A stretch of DNA of 64,000 nucleotides. Origin: Sequoia sempervirens (Eukaryota > Streptophyta > Pinopsida > Cupressales > Cupressaceae). This document shows, one piece after another, positions 24,058-36,216 of the stretch. The stretch is taken from positions 1-64,000 of the forward strand of contig VDFB02275585.1 in NCBI GenBank assembly GCA_007258455.2, given 5' to 3'. Made by a program: the position numbers and the translations under genes. The number at the start of each line of letters is the position of its first letter. The first letter of the stretch is position 1. The notes under the pieces were generated by a model. The model ran no database searches. It saw only the letters and a list, made by a program, of their open reading frames with translations, and was not told the DNA's origin.

Positions 24058-25607
24058 TTGCTTTAGTTGACTTTTGGCCTATTTCGGTGACCCGTAGGCT
24101 ACTCGAAGGGTGAAATTAGGGTTTCCTATTTTTGTGGAGGTGGTTGCTTGAAGTTTGGAATTTGGATTGCAGACTCTTTCTGGGTTTTTAGAGAGCTTCG
24201 CAGTGGTGTAGGTCGTTTGGCATTTTGAGAAACTTCATGAATTTACTATTTTTTGTAAATTATATTTTTGGTAGTGGATGGGTTGGTTTCAGTTCAGTTG
24301 GTCCTCTCCTTCTGGCAATTCAGTTGGTATTGATGTTTCTAGATTTTTGGGGCATTTTTATGGAGAGATAAGTTATTTTCATATTATAATGTTATATTTA
24401 ATATTATAACCCCCTTGGCCTAGCATTATAACTTTATGTTGTTTTAAAAGAGGGGACTTTATGGGTGAATGCCTCATCTGAAAAGATTAAATAAATCAAA
24501 GGTTCAAAAATGCATAAGGAGAGTTGGATGCCATCTTGCTTGAAAGATAGAAACTAGTTGAGAGGTAGATTGTAGTGAGTTTGTTTTCAGCATTGCATTT
24601 GAGTTTCTAGCATAATAGTTCAGTTTCCTTGCATTTAGTCTTGTTTTTTGGAGTTGTTGAATATCACAACTAATTGTAAGATTTTCTCATATCTCTTGAA
24701 ATAAAAATATTGCAATTCTGGGTATTTAACCAATCTGATTTCTTGCTAGGGGTGACCTAGTATACCAAGTTTCAGATTTTATTCTTGTGTCTTGGATTTT
24801 ATGGAGCAAAATTGCCCCTCCTTGAGGGTCGTACATTTATGAGGTTATCTTGATTTTTGTGAAAATTAAATATGAGTCTTTTGGGTTGGTTTCTCTATCA
24901 CTTTGGGGGTGTCATCATACTAGGAGCTGAATGCATTTAGTTTCATGTGATTTGGATGAGTTTTGAGTGAATTGTGAGCATATTAGTAAGTTGTGTTGCC
25001 GGTCTGTGCATTTTCTTTCAAAAAGCAGTTATATCAGACTTGGGAAAAATTCATTAGTTGAGTGAGAAATTGATATTAAAAGGGTTTGGGGGCATTGGAG
25101 AGTAGCTAAAATTATTGCAGCATTGGAAGCTTCTAATCTTGTGTTCTTGGCAGGCTCTCTAATTCATTGTAAGCTGAACAATAGTACTGTCAGCAATTCT
25201 CACTTCTTCTCTTTGAATTTACTTGTACTTCCCACTGAATAAGTGGAAGAGGCTGGCTTGCTGCCTATTTACTTTCAGTTAGTAGTTGTAGGGATTCTCT
25301 GACCACATGCTCACCATCACTCGGCGCCATCCTTGGTTAGAGTTACTTTAGCTCATCTTGCATTAGATCCTCTGACCATATGCTCGTCTGTCCTAGACGC
25401 ATTCTTTGTTAGAGTTCCCTTCTAGCTCTACATCTGCATTAGATCCTTTGACCATATGCTCACAACTTTCCCACATTAAGATCCTGGTGTACATCCTTGG
25501 TTAGGGTTGCTTTCGCATCATTTTGGTTTTAGAGCTAACCTTAACGGGTGCGTGTTGATTGTAATTGCATTTGAAAAAACAAACAAAAAATAGTCTAGTT
25601 CATTACA
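24038..25607 (+). mobile_element. LTR-like region between two gypsy elements
   Basis: The segment starts with TGTCCCC just after a purine-rich stretch (TTGGGGAGGGCGG, 24018-24030) at the end of the first pol. It ends with TTACA one base before a primer-binding site. It could be one 1.57-kb LTR, or the 3' LTR of the first element fused to the 5' LTR end of the second. An AATAAA lies near 24700, which is early for a single LTR and favours two parts. I found no other copy in the window to fix the borders. Confidence 0.55.
25293..25530. repeat. ~75-bp tandem repeat inside the LTR-like region
   Basis: Units begin GATTCTCTGACCACATGCTC at 25293, GATCCTCTGACCATATGCTC at 25366 and GATCCTTTGACCATATGCTC at 25442. 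A shorter fourth unit starts at 25479. The word CCTTGGTTAG recurs at the same place in several units. Confidence 0.8.
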
Positions 25608-25608
25608 G

Positions 25609-25621
25609 TGGTATCAGAGCC
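25609..25621 (+). promoter_or_regulatory. Primer-binding site (initiator tRNA-Met type)
   Basis: TGGTATCAGAGCC is complementary to the 3' end of plant initiator tRNA-Met, the usual primer for minus-strand DNA synthesis in chromoviruses and copia elements. It lies one base after the presumed LTR end at 25607 and about 200 bases before the gag frame. Confidence 0.85.
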
Positions 25622-25810
25622 ATGATTCTGCCAACCTGTGCCCTACAGTGATTCAGTTGGCAGATGAGTGACAGTGTTTGCAGATACTACACTAGAAGTC
25701 AAGCCATAAAACAACAGTCACAGTTTCCCCCAGTGCTAGAAGCAGATACTTTTTCAGAGGGTTTGAGAGAAACAGGGAAAGCAGTAGATAGGGGTAAAGC
25801 AGTTGAGAAC

Positions 25811-27478
25811 ATGTCAGACAGTCATAAGTAGGCCATGGATGAGAGAGATGAAAGGATGGAAAAGAATTTTGATGGGATGATTGATATGATGTCCCGTTTG
25901 CTTGCACGAATGGACCAGAAAACTCCTCAAAATCATACTCCTAATCAAAACCATGCTACAGGAGAAAACAGTGGAGTCAATGGGAACAATGGCAATGGAG
26001 GGAGCAAAATTATTGGTCAGCATGAGACCACCTCTAGAGGATCAGCTTCTAGGCCACTTTTTCCCACATTCACTCAATGGGAAGAACCACAAGTTGAGGC
26101 CACTCCTAATCTTGCATATGATGAAAGACATGCCTACTTGGAGTATGCCACCTTACCCCCTTATCTTAGAGACCATTGGTCCTTTGATTAATTCATGAAC
26201 CACAAGAGCAGAATAAATGGTGGAAGAGTTGATAACCGTGCTCATATGGCTCCTAGAAGAGGGTTAAACTTGGGAAGGAGAGGAGAAAGTGAGGATGAAG
26301 AAGAGGTGGAAGATTCAGACATTGAAGAGAAATAAGAAGCAATTGATCAAGATCAGATGCGACTAATAAGGGCCATTTCGAAGATCAGAAAAAGACCCAG
26401 AATAGAAGTCCCCAATTATTTTGGAAGTTTGAACCCAGAAGAGTTGATCGAGAGGATCAACAAGCTAGAAGAGTATTTTGAGTATGAAGAAGTAGAGGAC
26501 CCAGATCGGGTGAAGTTTGCAAAAACGAAGCTAAAGGGCCATGCCAATATTTGGTGGAAAGAGGTCCAGTTAGAGAGAAATCGAAGAGGAAAAGGAAAGA
26601 TCAGCAATTGGGATTGCATGGTGGAGAAATTGAAGAAGTAGTTCATACCAGTGGACTACGAGTTAGATCTGCTAAAGAAATTGCAAGGGTTGAAGCAAGG
26701 AAGTAGATCTGTGAAAGAATACACATAAGATTTTCACAAGATGATCATCAGAACAAGCCATGTAGAGGCCAACAAGGAGAAGGTAGCTTGTTATCTTAAT
26801 GGATTATGACCAAGCATTCAAGAGGAGAAAAACCTAGTCAAAATGACCACCATTGAGGATACGTACCAGTTTTCTCTAATAGTTGAGGAGAAACTGAACA
26901 AAAGATTTGACAGCAAGCAAAAAGGATGAGAAGGTCAAAGCGGAAGGGGTAGTGGAAGATCTTCTAGAAGCTGAAATGAGGATGAAAGGAAAAATGAAGA
27001 TGTGGGTACCAGTCGAAGCCAGAAGAATGATAAATTCTACCCCCCTCGTGATCAAAATAGTGGTGATCAAAGAGGTAGAGAACGAGGAAGATCTGGGCCA
27101 GGACCCGAAATAGGTAGTTTTAAAGGAACTTGTTTCCATTGTGGTGAAGAAGGGCATCGAGCCTATGAATGCCCACAACACCAAGGAAGGATAAACAAAA
27201 GGAAAAAAGGTCGTGGAAGGGTTGCACATGTAGATGAGGAGGCTCAATCCGAGCATTCAGATGATGCGGAAAGGGAAGAAGCCCTAGTGGTTAGAAAAGC
27301 CCTAGTGACTGAAGAGAAGGAACTAGAACAAAGGAAGAATCTATTTCGCACAAGGTGCAAGTGTGAAGACAAATGTTGTGAGGTCATTATTGATATTGGG
27401 AGCACTGATAATCTGGTGTCAGAAGAGATGGTTACGAAGTTGAAGTTGAAAATGGAAAGGCATCCACATCCATATTAG
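25811..27478 (+). pseudogene. Ty3/gypsy gag and protease, second chromovirus
   Basis: Gag packages the element RNA and protease processes the polyprotein. The frame can start at the ATG at 25811 or, after a stop, at 25835. An Asn/Gly-rich N-terminal part is followed by an acidic stretch. The gag core lies at 26390-26900 (IEVPNYFGSL, GHANIWWKEV). A CCHC zinc knuckle (C-x2-C-x4-H-x4-C) is at 27131-27172. A protease-like segment reads IIDIGSTDNLVS near 27385, where the canonical D-S/T-G triad has Ile in second place. At least nine in-frame stops are seen and no frameshift up to 27478, so this is decay mainly by point mutation. Confidence 0.88.
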
Positions 27479-30400
27479 ATTGCCTGGTTGCAGAAAGACC
27501 ACAAAGTTCTGGTCAATGAGCAGTTCCTGGTAAAGTTCAAGATCAGAAGCCATCATGATGAGGTAATCTATGATATCATCCCCGTGGATGCGTGTCACAT
27601 GTTGTTGGGGAGGCCGTGGCAGTTCAATAGGCATGTTGTACATGATGGCCATGCAAACACTTATTCGTTGATGAAGGATGGAGTCTGCCATAAGTTGAAA
27701 CCCCTGAAGAAGGATGAAGAAAAGGTATGCAATAGTGCTAGAATTTGTTTTGTCGATGGAAGGAAATTTTTAGAAGGCATGAAGCATGAGCGTATGTGTT
27801 ATGGATTGATTCCTAGAATGGATAAGGAAGATAGTGAGAAGGTGTCAGTAGAAGTTCCTGGACTATTGGATGAGTTTCAGGAGATTATTTTTGATAACGT
27901 ACTTGAGGGTTTACCACCAGTGAGGAAGATCAGTCATCAGATTGACTTGATCCCTAGAGCCAGTTTTCCAAATAAGGCCACTCACAGAATGACTCTTGCA
28001 GACAATAAGGAGTTGAACAGACAAGTTCAGGAGTTGTTGAGAAAGGGTTTGATTCGAGAGAGTCTGAGCCCATGTGCAGTACCTACAGTACTAGCACCGA
28101 AGAAGGATGGGGAGTGGAGGATGTGTACAAACTCTTGGGCCATAAATAAGATAACAATCAAGTACAGATTTACCCTACTAAGGATGGATGACCTGATGGA
28201 CTATTTGAGTGTAGCACAGTACTTCAGAAAGATTGATTTGAAGAGTGGATATCACCAGATCCGGATTCGAGAGGGTGATGAATGGAAGACTGCCTTTAAG
28301 ACCAAGGAGGGCCTGTACGAGTGGTTAGTCATGCCCTTTGGGCTAACCAATGCACCAAGCACATTCATGCGACTCATGAACGAGGTATTGAAAGAGTTTC
28401 TGGGGAATTTTGTTATTGTGTACTTAGATGATATTTTAATATTCAGTAAGTCCCTAGGTGAGCATTTGATGCATATTCATAGAGTCTTTGAAAAGTTGAG
28501 AGAAGAGAAATTGTTGATTAATCTGAAGAAGTGTAGTTTTGTGAAGAAGGAGTTAGTGTACTTGGGGTTTGTTGTCTTGGTAGAAGGTCTCAAGATGGAC
28601 CCAGAGAAGGTGAAGGCTATTCTAGAATGGGCTACCCCAAGAACTGCTACTGAGGTGAGATCTTTCAATGGTTTGGCCAACTTTTACAGAAAGTTCATTA
28701 GAAAATATAGTAGTATTTGTGCACCCCTAACTGAAACAATGAGAGGGGATAGAAAAGAGTTCAAGTGGAGCATTGGAGCAGTGAAGAGTTTTGATTTGTT
28801 GAAGCAGAAGGTGACATAGCAACCGGTTTTAGCCATCCCAGATTTCAATAAGGTGTTTCAGGTGGATTGTGATTCTAGTGGTTGTGTCATTGGAGCAGTG
28901 ATGAGTCAAGAAGGTAAGCCCATTGCCTATTTCAGTAAAAAGTTAAATGATGCAAATAGAAAGTACTCTGTATATGATCAGGAATTTTATTCAATAGTTT
29001 AAGCATTAAAGAAATGGAGGCATTTCTGTTGCCAAAGGAATTTGTTTTGTATACTGATCATCAAGCATTACAGTACCTAAGTAGTCAGGGAAAATTAAAT
29101 CAGAGGCATATGAAATGGGTAGAATTTTTGTAGAGTTATAACTTTGTTTTAAAGCATAGGAGTGGCAAGTCGAATAGGGTTGGAGATGCCTTAAGTAGGA
29201 GGCAAACATTGTTGATAGAGATGCAGATTGAAGTGGTTGGGTTTAATGAACTCAAGACATTGTACCCTGAAGATCCCAATTTTGTAGAGGTTTGGAAAGC
29301 TTGCAAGGAGCCTGTTACAGTTGATGGGATGAAGTGGCTGGATTTCATAATCTAGGAGGGCATGTTGTTTAAGGGAAGCCAATTGTGTATTCTGAGGAGT
29401 TCCGTGAGGGAGAACCTAATAAAGGAGAAGCATAGTGGAGGAATGGCAGGACATTTTGGTTGGGATAAGACCATTTCCATTATCAGTGAGCATTATTAGT
29501 GGCCTCAGTTATCACAAGATGTGAAGAAGTTTGTGCAAAGTTGTAGGGCATGTCAGATGGCTAAAGGAGTGAGCCATAATATTGGGTTGTATCAGCCCTT
29601 ACCTATACTAGAGAGGCCATGGGAGGATATAACTATGGAATCTGTTCATGGTTTGCCAAGGACGCAAAGAGGGAATGATTCAGTATTTGTGGTAGTTGAT
29701 AGGTTTTCGAAGATGGCACATTTCATCCCATGCCAGAAGACCCATGATGCAGTCCACATTGCTGACTTGTTCTTTTGAGAGGTGGTGACGCTACATGGTT
29801 TTCCAAAGAGTATAGTCTTAGATCGTGACAAAAAAAATGTTGGGTACTTTTGGAGGACCTTGTGGAAGAAGTTGAAAATAGAGTTGAAGTTCAGTTCTGC
29901 ACACCATCCACAAGCTGATGGGAAAACTGAGGTTGTGAATAGAAGTCTGGGTAACCTACTGAGATGCTTGGTAGGAGATAAACCCAAGGGATGGGACTTG
30001 ATCTTGCCCCAGGCAAAATTTTCTTACAACAATTCTATCAATAGAAGCATTGGTAGATCACCATTCCAGATTGTGTATGGAGGCAGTCCCAAGACTGCTC
30101 CATAATTGAGAAAGATGGACCAAGAGAAGAAGACAAGTGTTGAAGCCAGAGACTTTGCAGAGCACATCAAGAATATACATGAGAAGGTAAGAGCATATTA
30201 ACAAGAAGAATATGTAGTATAAGACTAAGGCAGATTAGAAGAAGAGGTATAAGGAGTTTCAAATTGGTGATGAAGTGATGGCCCACTTGAGGAAAGAAAG
30301 GTTTCCAGTGGGAACCTATAACAAATTGAAGATGAAGAAGTTCGGTCCCTGTAAATTTTGAAGAGGCATGATTTAGGGAACACATATGAGGTAGAGTTTC

Positions 30401-30687
30401 CAGATGGAGTCAACATTTCCCCTATGTTCAACATTGCAGATTTGACAGAGTATCATGAAGGTGGCACAGAGAATGGTCCAGCAATAGAACAGTGTAACAT
30501 TCCCACACCTACTTCAGAGAAGGAGGAGATTGAAGCAATCTTGGATAGTCATGTGGGAAGGAGTACCAAAAATAGGCAGTATGAAGAATATCTGGTGAAG
30601 TGGAGAGGAAGGCCTATGGAAGATTCATCCTGGCTATCTAAGGCGGAGGTTGACTGTTTGGGTTTTCCTCAACCATCTAAGACGTGA
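27479..30687 (+). pseudogene. Ty3/gypsy pol with chromodomain, second chromovirus
   Basis: The gag frame continues into pol. The reverse transcriptase has an intact YLDD (28421-28432) and MPFGLTNAPSTFM just before it. The RNase H region (28850-29200) has a TAA near 29000 and a frameshift near 29035. The integrase zinc region has H-x-H upstream and CRAC near 29545. In the integrase core the first catalytic Asp is replaced (TMESVHGLP where MDF is usual), while LDRD and the Glu of KTEVVNR remain. Damage is heavier after 30105. The chromodomain (YLVKWRGRPMEDSSWL) sits at 30520-30650, and the frame ends with TGA at 30685. Protein similarity to the first element is only moderate, so the two are different families. 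Confidence 0.92.
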
Positions 30688-31440
30688 CGGGGTCACTTCT
30701 CAAATTACCCTGGGTGTCTGATGCAGGAGCATCCAGTGGTGTGAGGGCAATCCTGCATCACCCAAAAAAGAAATATTTTAATTTTCTGTTGGTTACTTCT
30801 TAGATATTTTTGCATTTCTAGATACCCCTTTAGCTATTGAAATATTCGAAGCCAAATTTGAGGCCCTTAGAGGCCCTGATGGGCCTGAAAATTTGCGAAA
30901 ATCCCAAAGTATTGGCCATAGGCCCTATTTTCTGCCACATCGTCTTTTCGAGAGCTTTCCGAAAATGTATTATCATTGAAAATCTGACAGTCAGATTAAA
31001 AGTTATGGCTTCCGAAAGTTGGTGCATTTTTAGAAATGTGCTAATTTTCGAATGTGAATTTCAAATTGTAATTTGGGCATCAAAGTGCCAAAACTCAAAT
31101 TTGAATGTTGTTTTGGCTCCAAATTGAAAAGGAGCTCTATTTATGGGCAAGATTTCTAATTTTTGGTAGCTTTTTGGGGAAAAGATTTTGCATGCTGCGA
31201 AAGGGGGTCTTTTGTAATTTTCTTTAATTTCTGTAATTTGCATGTATTGTAGAGCTTGAGGATTTCTGATCCTCTGCATGTAAGAATTTCCATTCTAAAT
31301 AACAATAAAAGTTCTCTAGTTGTTGGCATCATTTTCTGTGTCCCGGGTTTGCTCCCTTGTCACCATAGGATTTGTATGTTGTGAATGATATTATTGGAAT
31401 TCCTTGGTTGATTCAATTTTTTCTAACAAAGAACCTCTAA
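30685..31440 (+). mobile_element. 3' LTR-like region of the second chromovirus
   Basis: The region begins TGACGGGGTCACTTCTCAAA at the pol stop. It shares CTTCTCAAAT with the start of the 24038 region but is otherwise unlike it. A TATA-like TATTTATG lies at 31138-31145 and AATAAA at 31304-31309, as expected for U3 and R. The right end cannot be set exactly because the retroinsertion starts at 31461. It does not match the sequence just upstream of the primer-binding site at 25609. Confidence 0.6.
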
Positions 31441-31441
31441 T

Positions 31442-31460
31442 AAGTTTAAGATCAATAATG
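31442..31460. repeat. Target-site duplication, left copy (19 bp)
   Basis: AAGTTTAAGATCAATAATG is repeated exactly at 32753-32771, flanking the poly(A)-tailed insertion. Confidence 0.9.
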
Positions 31461-32752
31461 GTGGGTGAAAGGGCTAGTGTCCCTCCATGTTGGTGGAGGG
31501 AGGTGGCAGTTGATGCCACGGTGGATGGGTGACGGGGCTTGGAGAGCTGCGTTGGCACTCATGTTTGGAAGTTGTGTTGAGGCCTGTCTTTTCAAGGCAT
31601 ATGGCTTGCAACAAAGGACAACTATGGATCCCTCTCCAATGCATAGTTATGAGTACATATTATGGTGAAGGATTTTCTCCCCTTTGCAAGGACATCTTGC
31701 ACACTGGACGGGGTACCATTTGTGGTTGGCGACGATGGCCTTGTGATCTGCATTCTTTATTTATTTAATGCCAACATCATTTTAGTGAATGAATTTCTTT
31801 GCAAATGAGTGTGGTGTATGCGGGTGACCTTTTTTCATCCCAACTGGATGCAATCTAAGTTGGTTTGCTCATGGAGAAGGGCTCAAAATTTGTCATTGAA
31901 GTCTTGGTGGCGGGCCTCACTCATTTTGGGGCAAATACTCTAATTTCGTTGAGGTCATCAGTGAGGCAAGCAGCATTTAGAGAGGTCACTAATCAAAGAT
32001 TAAAGCGAATTCTACTAAATAATGATCTGCTAGTGGTGGTGGTTGTGAAGATGGTTTGGGCTCTAGTCAATTGGAGTGTAGGAGGGACAATTTGTACGTC
32101 TCCTCCCGGTTCCTGGCATGTCTCCTGGATAGTAAATTTCTGAAGGAAGAAGCAAAAATTTTGTTGGTTAGAATGTTTAGAGAGGACTTGGTGGAAGGCG
32201 TGGATGAGATTCTAAGTGCGGTGATTGAAGGAAAGGGTTGCTCGAGGCCTTGCAATGTGGAGCAGTTTCGAACGGAGGAGATGGTAAAGATCTTCCCATT
32301 CCTCTTGGATTTACATGGGTTGGGTTTTATGAGACATTAGATGTTAGTGGTGGTAGCGGTTGATTTTTTGAAGAAATTCTTTGGGTTGTTGGCAGTTGGC
32401 AAAGTGGAATGGAAATCTGAATTTGGGGAATTTGCTAAATTAAATAAATTTTTATAAGTTGGGTTTTGGGTGGGTTTTTTTGACATGTAGGGGTTGGGGT
32501 TAGTTTTTTACCAGTTTTGTTGGAAGCCCTCAAAGTGTTATTTCCATTAATATGGCTTTTTTGTGGTGTCTTTTTTGGTTGGTTATTTTTTCGATTTGGT
32601 AGTTAGTTTATTTTGGAAGCTGGTATACTGAAGGTGGTTATGTTGGTCGGATGATTATTTGGTCTTTTTGATAAACTTTCTCCCTACATGGCAGATGCTT
32701 GTAAATGCATTATTATTAATAAAATATATACTAATCTTGTGTACCAAAAAAA
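31461..32752 (+). mobile_element. Poly(A)-tailed retroinsertion (truncated LINE or processed retrocopy)
   Basis: The 1292-bp insert lies between perfect 19-bp direct repeats and ends in a run of A (from 32746). An AATAAA at 32718-32723 is about 22 bases before the tail. These are marks of target-primed reverse transcription of a polyadenylated RNA by LINE machinery. The interior gives plus-strand frames of 65-94 codons in two registers (31465-31668, 31865-32143, 32056-32340), one with a hydrophilic LVRMFREDLVEGVDEILS segment. I recognise neither LINE reverse transcriptase nor a host gene family. It is either the 3' part of a LINE or a retrocopy of an unidentified transcript. Confidence 0.85.
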
Positions 32753-32771
32753 AAGTTTAAGATCAATAATG
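32753..32771. repeat. Target-site duplication, right copy (19 bp)
   Basis: Exact repeat of 31442-31460, directly after the poly(A) tail. Confidence 0.9.
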
Positions 32772-35199
32772 TATGATGTGGTGAAGGGGTGGATGATGTG
32801 CAACTTTCAATTTTTTTTAACATAACCTAGACTCACATTTGATTGAGGTGTTTTGATGATGATGTTTATGAACTTATAAACCTTGAGAGTAGACTTGTCA
32901 CTTCAAGGTAAACTTTTCCAAAAAGATGTGTACTAATTCAAATAAATTTTTAGAAATAGATTGTTTCTAAACAGAGAGCTAAACTATTTAATGTTTGTGA
33001 AAAACTTAGTCCAAGAGATTTGGTGTCAAAAATTTCAAGTTGTCGTGTGTTGGATGGTTGATGTCTTGATGTTTATTGTTGATTGTTGATCCTATTTGGA
33101 AACCTAGAAGATGTTTTTGACAAGACCAATATGTTGAAAAACATGAACTTTGTGTGTTGTTTGAGGAGTGATATAAGTGAGCCAAGATTGGTCCCATTGT
33201 CAGATTAGTTTGATGTTTTGGAACCAAAATAGAATCAAATTTTTCTTGTTTAAAGTTGTAGTTTTCCAAATTAGGTAAATACATCATACTATCAAGAAAA
33301 TGTGTTGGACTATCAAGAAAATGCATTAGACTATTCTACAAATATGTTGATATTTGGAAAAAGTAATGATGTTTGACAGAAGCATTAAACTATCTAAACA
33401 AAGGCATTGTTGTTCAAATTTATGTTTCCCTTGGAAAATACGTTGATATGTGAAAATGCACCATTGTGCAAACAAAAGCGCTATTTTGACCAAAATAGAA
33501 GTATCATTTTGTGCAAAGGCATCATACTATCAAGAAAATATGTCGATCTTCCTAGGGGATCTTTGAAATGCAAGTTTACCTAATTTTTTTGACGTTTGAC
33601 TTTGAAAACATAGTAAACAACATGCAAAACTAACTGAATGAGTTGATCAAGTGATTTACATCTATTCTTATTCCACAAGAACTCACTAATTGGTGTTACA
33701 AGGTCTCAACATAAAAACACACCATATTGCACAACCTATTTAGTGGATAGATTAGGCTTATTTTCTCAAAGTAGTCTCACAGGATGAAATACTGCCCATA
33801 GAGTGAGTAACTAGAGTATGCACACGTACATGATAGACCTCTTACCTTGGAAGGAAAAGTTCCTTGCAAGAAATAAATTGTCACCTCAACTATGTTTAGT
33901 ACTTGACAAGTAACTTAATGGAACGATGTTATTACATTGCACCACTTTGAGAAAATGTTTGAAAGTTTTATGATTCTACAACATAGGTTTCTAGTTGGTA
34001 GAACTTTGTGAGCACTGCCAACCTCTCGGACATTGCATTGGAAAACCCATGCAAGTTCATAGCACTACATACATAGATTGACCTACAGCTTTTTCTCTCA
34101 ACCAATTTATATAGCGCACCCAAAAACGTCGCTTGAGGTTGAACCCTTGAGTTCTCCATTGTGTGGATGTATCTCAAGGTAAGATTCCTACTCAAAAGAA
34201 AAAAGGAGTTGCTATTTCTCTTCACCCAAGATTGCACTAAGCATGAGGGGAGAGGATATGTAGAAAAACCTTAAAGGGTAACAAATGAACATAAACACAA
34301 GTCCAAGATGTTTCTCTTCACCCAAGATCACACTAGGTGCAAGGGGAGAGGATACACACCTAACTTACCAAATACAATGAATAGAGAAAAAAATTTCATT
34401 TAAGGTGCACCGAAAGAAAGTGTGGTTCATTTTAATTTGTATGTTCAAGGTCCAAGTTGTTTGTTCATTTTAGAGCCCAAATGAAGATGTGTTCATTTTA
34501 AACTAAAAATAATGTTTGTTCATTTTATAAACCCAAATCAGAGTGTGAGTATTTTTTATTCATTTTATAGCCCAAATTGAAGTGTTAATGTACGCTAAAG
34601 CATGAAATTAAACAGCTCTTAGGTCATTCTTCACACAAGTGTTGATAAAAACTTTGGAATGTTGAAAAATGCTTCATGAATTAGTGTTAATGAACACTTT
34701 TCTCCATGCTTTGATAAATCATCCGATTCTGCAAATGTTTGTCTAAACTAGAAAACAACCAACAAGAACTAGTTAGGGTTAGAAATCAAATCAACTTTGA
34801 AATTTGGATGAAACCCTAAAGATTACCTCTCTGTTTTACCTGCAGATATGTCAGACTGTCATGGTAGATGTGTTATATTATTAACCGTATGTGTTGCTCT
34901 GTATCGCTACAAATGCATCGAGATCTTGAAGATGTGCCAAACTGGTATGTTGCAGAAGCGTCACACTAATGCATATGCCCTAGACTAGTAAACCTACAAG
35001 TAGAAATATTCAAACATTACCAAATGCACAAATATTTGTAGATGCACGGACCTTTGTGCTACAAATGTGTTTGCATTTGCATATGCGTCGACCTGTCAAA
35101 TGCAAATGCGTCAACCTACTTCCTGGTCCTGCAATGTCCAATAAAACTCAAACAAATTTGTTAGCTACAGACATGGGGTCCCAGTAGGCATGCTAGAAT
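32772..35199. other. Unassigned DNA with short degenerate repeats
   Basis: No protein motif was recognised. ACTATCAAGAAAAT recurs at about 33270-33310 and 33520. TTTCTCTTCACCCAAGA occurs at 34214 and 34311, a 97-bp offset, each followed by GGGGAGAGGATA. A TTCATTTTA-AGCCCAAAT unit recurs about four times in 34453-34580. On the minus strand CGCTATATAAATTGG near 34110 resembles a TATA box, perhaps of another LTR remnant. Confidence 0.45.
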
Positions 35200-36214
35200 G
35201 TGAACATGGAAAATAATCAATTCAATTATGCTAGGAATCAACTAAGAAACAAAGTAATTAACCTAATTAAGCCACATTCTGAATGAAACTCTTGTAATTC
35301 ATAATTAAGAAGCCATTAACATGAAATAACATTGAAAATTGAATGAAACAACCTAATTAAGAAAGAAAACCTCATCCCTTTGGGGGATTAGCACTAAATT
35401 GATGTGGAGTACTCAACCCTTTCCTAATCCATGACAAGTTTGTAAAGCTTTGATGTTCTTTAATGGTGAAATTTATGGATAATGGGATAATTGATTCATA
35501 ATGGATAAATGCTTTCAAAAGGTAAGTGTAAATTGGCTATTGTCTAATTGCTCAATGCTTGTGAAGGAAATTCTCATAGAAATGAAGACTATTTATAGGA
35601 TTTTTAGATGAATCAATGGCTAGGATCAAATTGGATAATTAATGGATAGGATTCAAAGATAAAAGGTGGCATGGATCAAGGATCCAATCCATGGATGAGA
35701 TTGAATATTGACATGGATCAATGATTCTAATCAAGGGCTCAAATTGATTGAGATAATTGTAATCCCATGATTTTAGGGAGATGGAGAAGATATTTCCATT
35801 TGGAGGGAAATGTTTGAATTCAAATTGGAGGAATATTCCATGATAATATTATTTCAATTCTTGGAGGATTTAGAAGATATTAATCAATTAAATAATTAGA
35901 AGATATTAGTCAATTAAATAATTAAGAAACTATTTAATTGTGCAAGTGGAGAGAATTTAGGGATTTAATTAAACAATTAGAAAATCATTTAACCAAAGTG
36001 AGATTTAGGACATTTAATTAAATAATTTGCAGTATTTAATCAAATAAGATGAAAAATTAGCATGAAAGGGGTGAATTAATCGAATAATATTAATTATTCA
36101 ATTAATAGCAAAAATGGTGAATTTAATTAAATAATTGACATTATTTAATTAAATTGATGAAAATGATCGAATCAGGTATGCGATATTGATCAGGACATTT
36201 TTGGATGTCTACAC
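35200..36214 (-). mobile_element. Gypsy-type LTR remnant, minus orientation
   Basis: Read on minus, the region starts TGTAGACATCCAAAAATG at 36214. It runs through a very AT-rich block full of TTTAATTAAAT words (35870-36150) and reaches CCTATAAATAGTC near 35600, a strong TATA box. This fits LTR U3 architecture. The far end (R and U5) is not identifiable, and 35200 is only an estimate. It directly abuts gag coding sequence of the same orientation. Confidence 0.55.
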
Positions 36215-36216
36215 CA

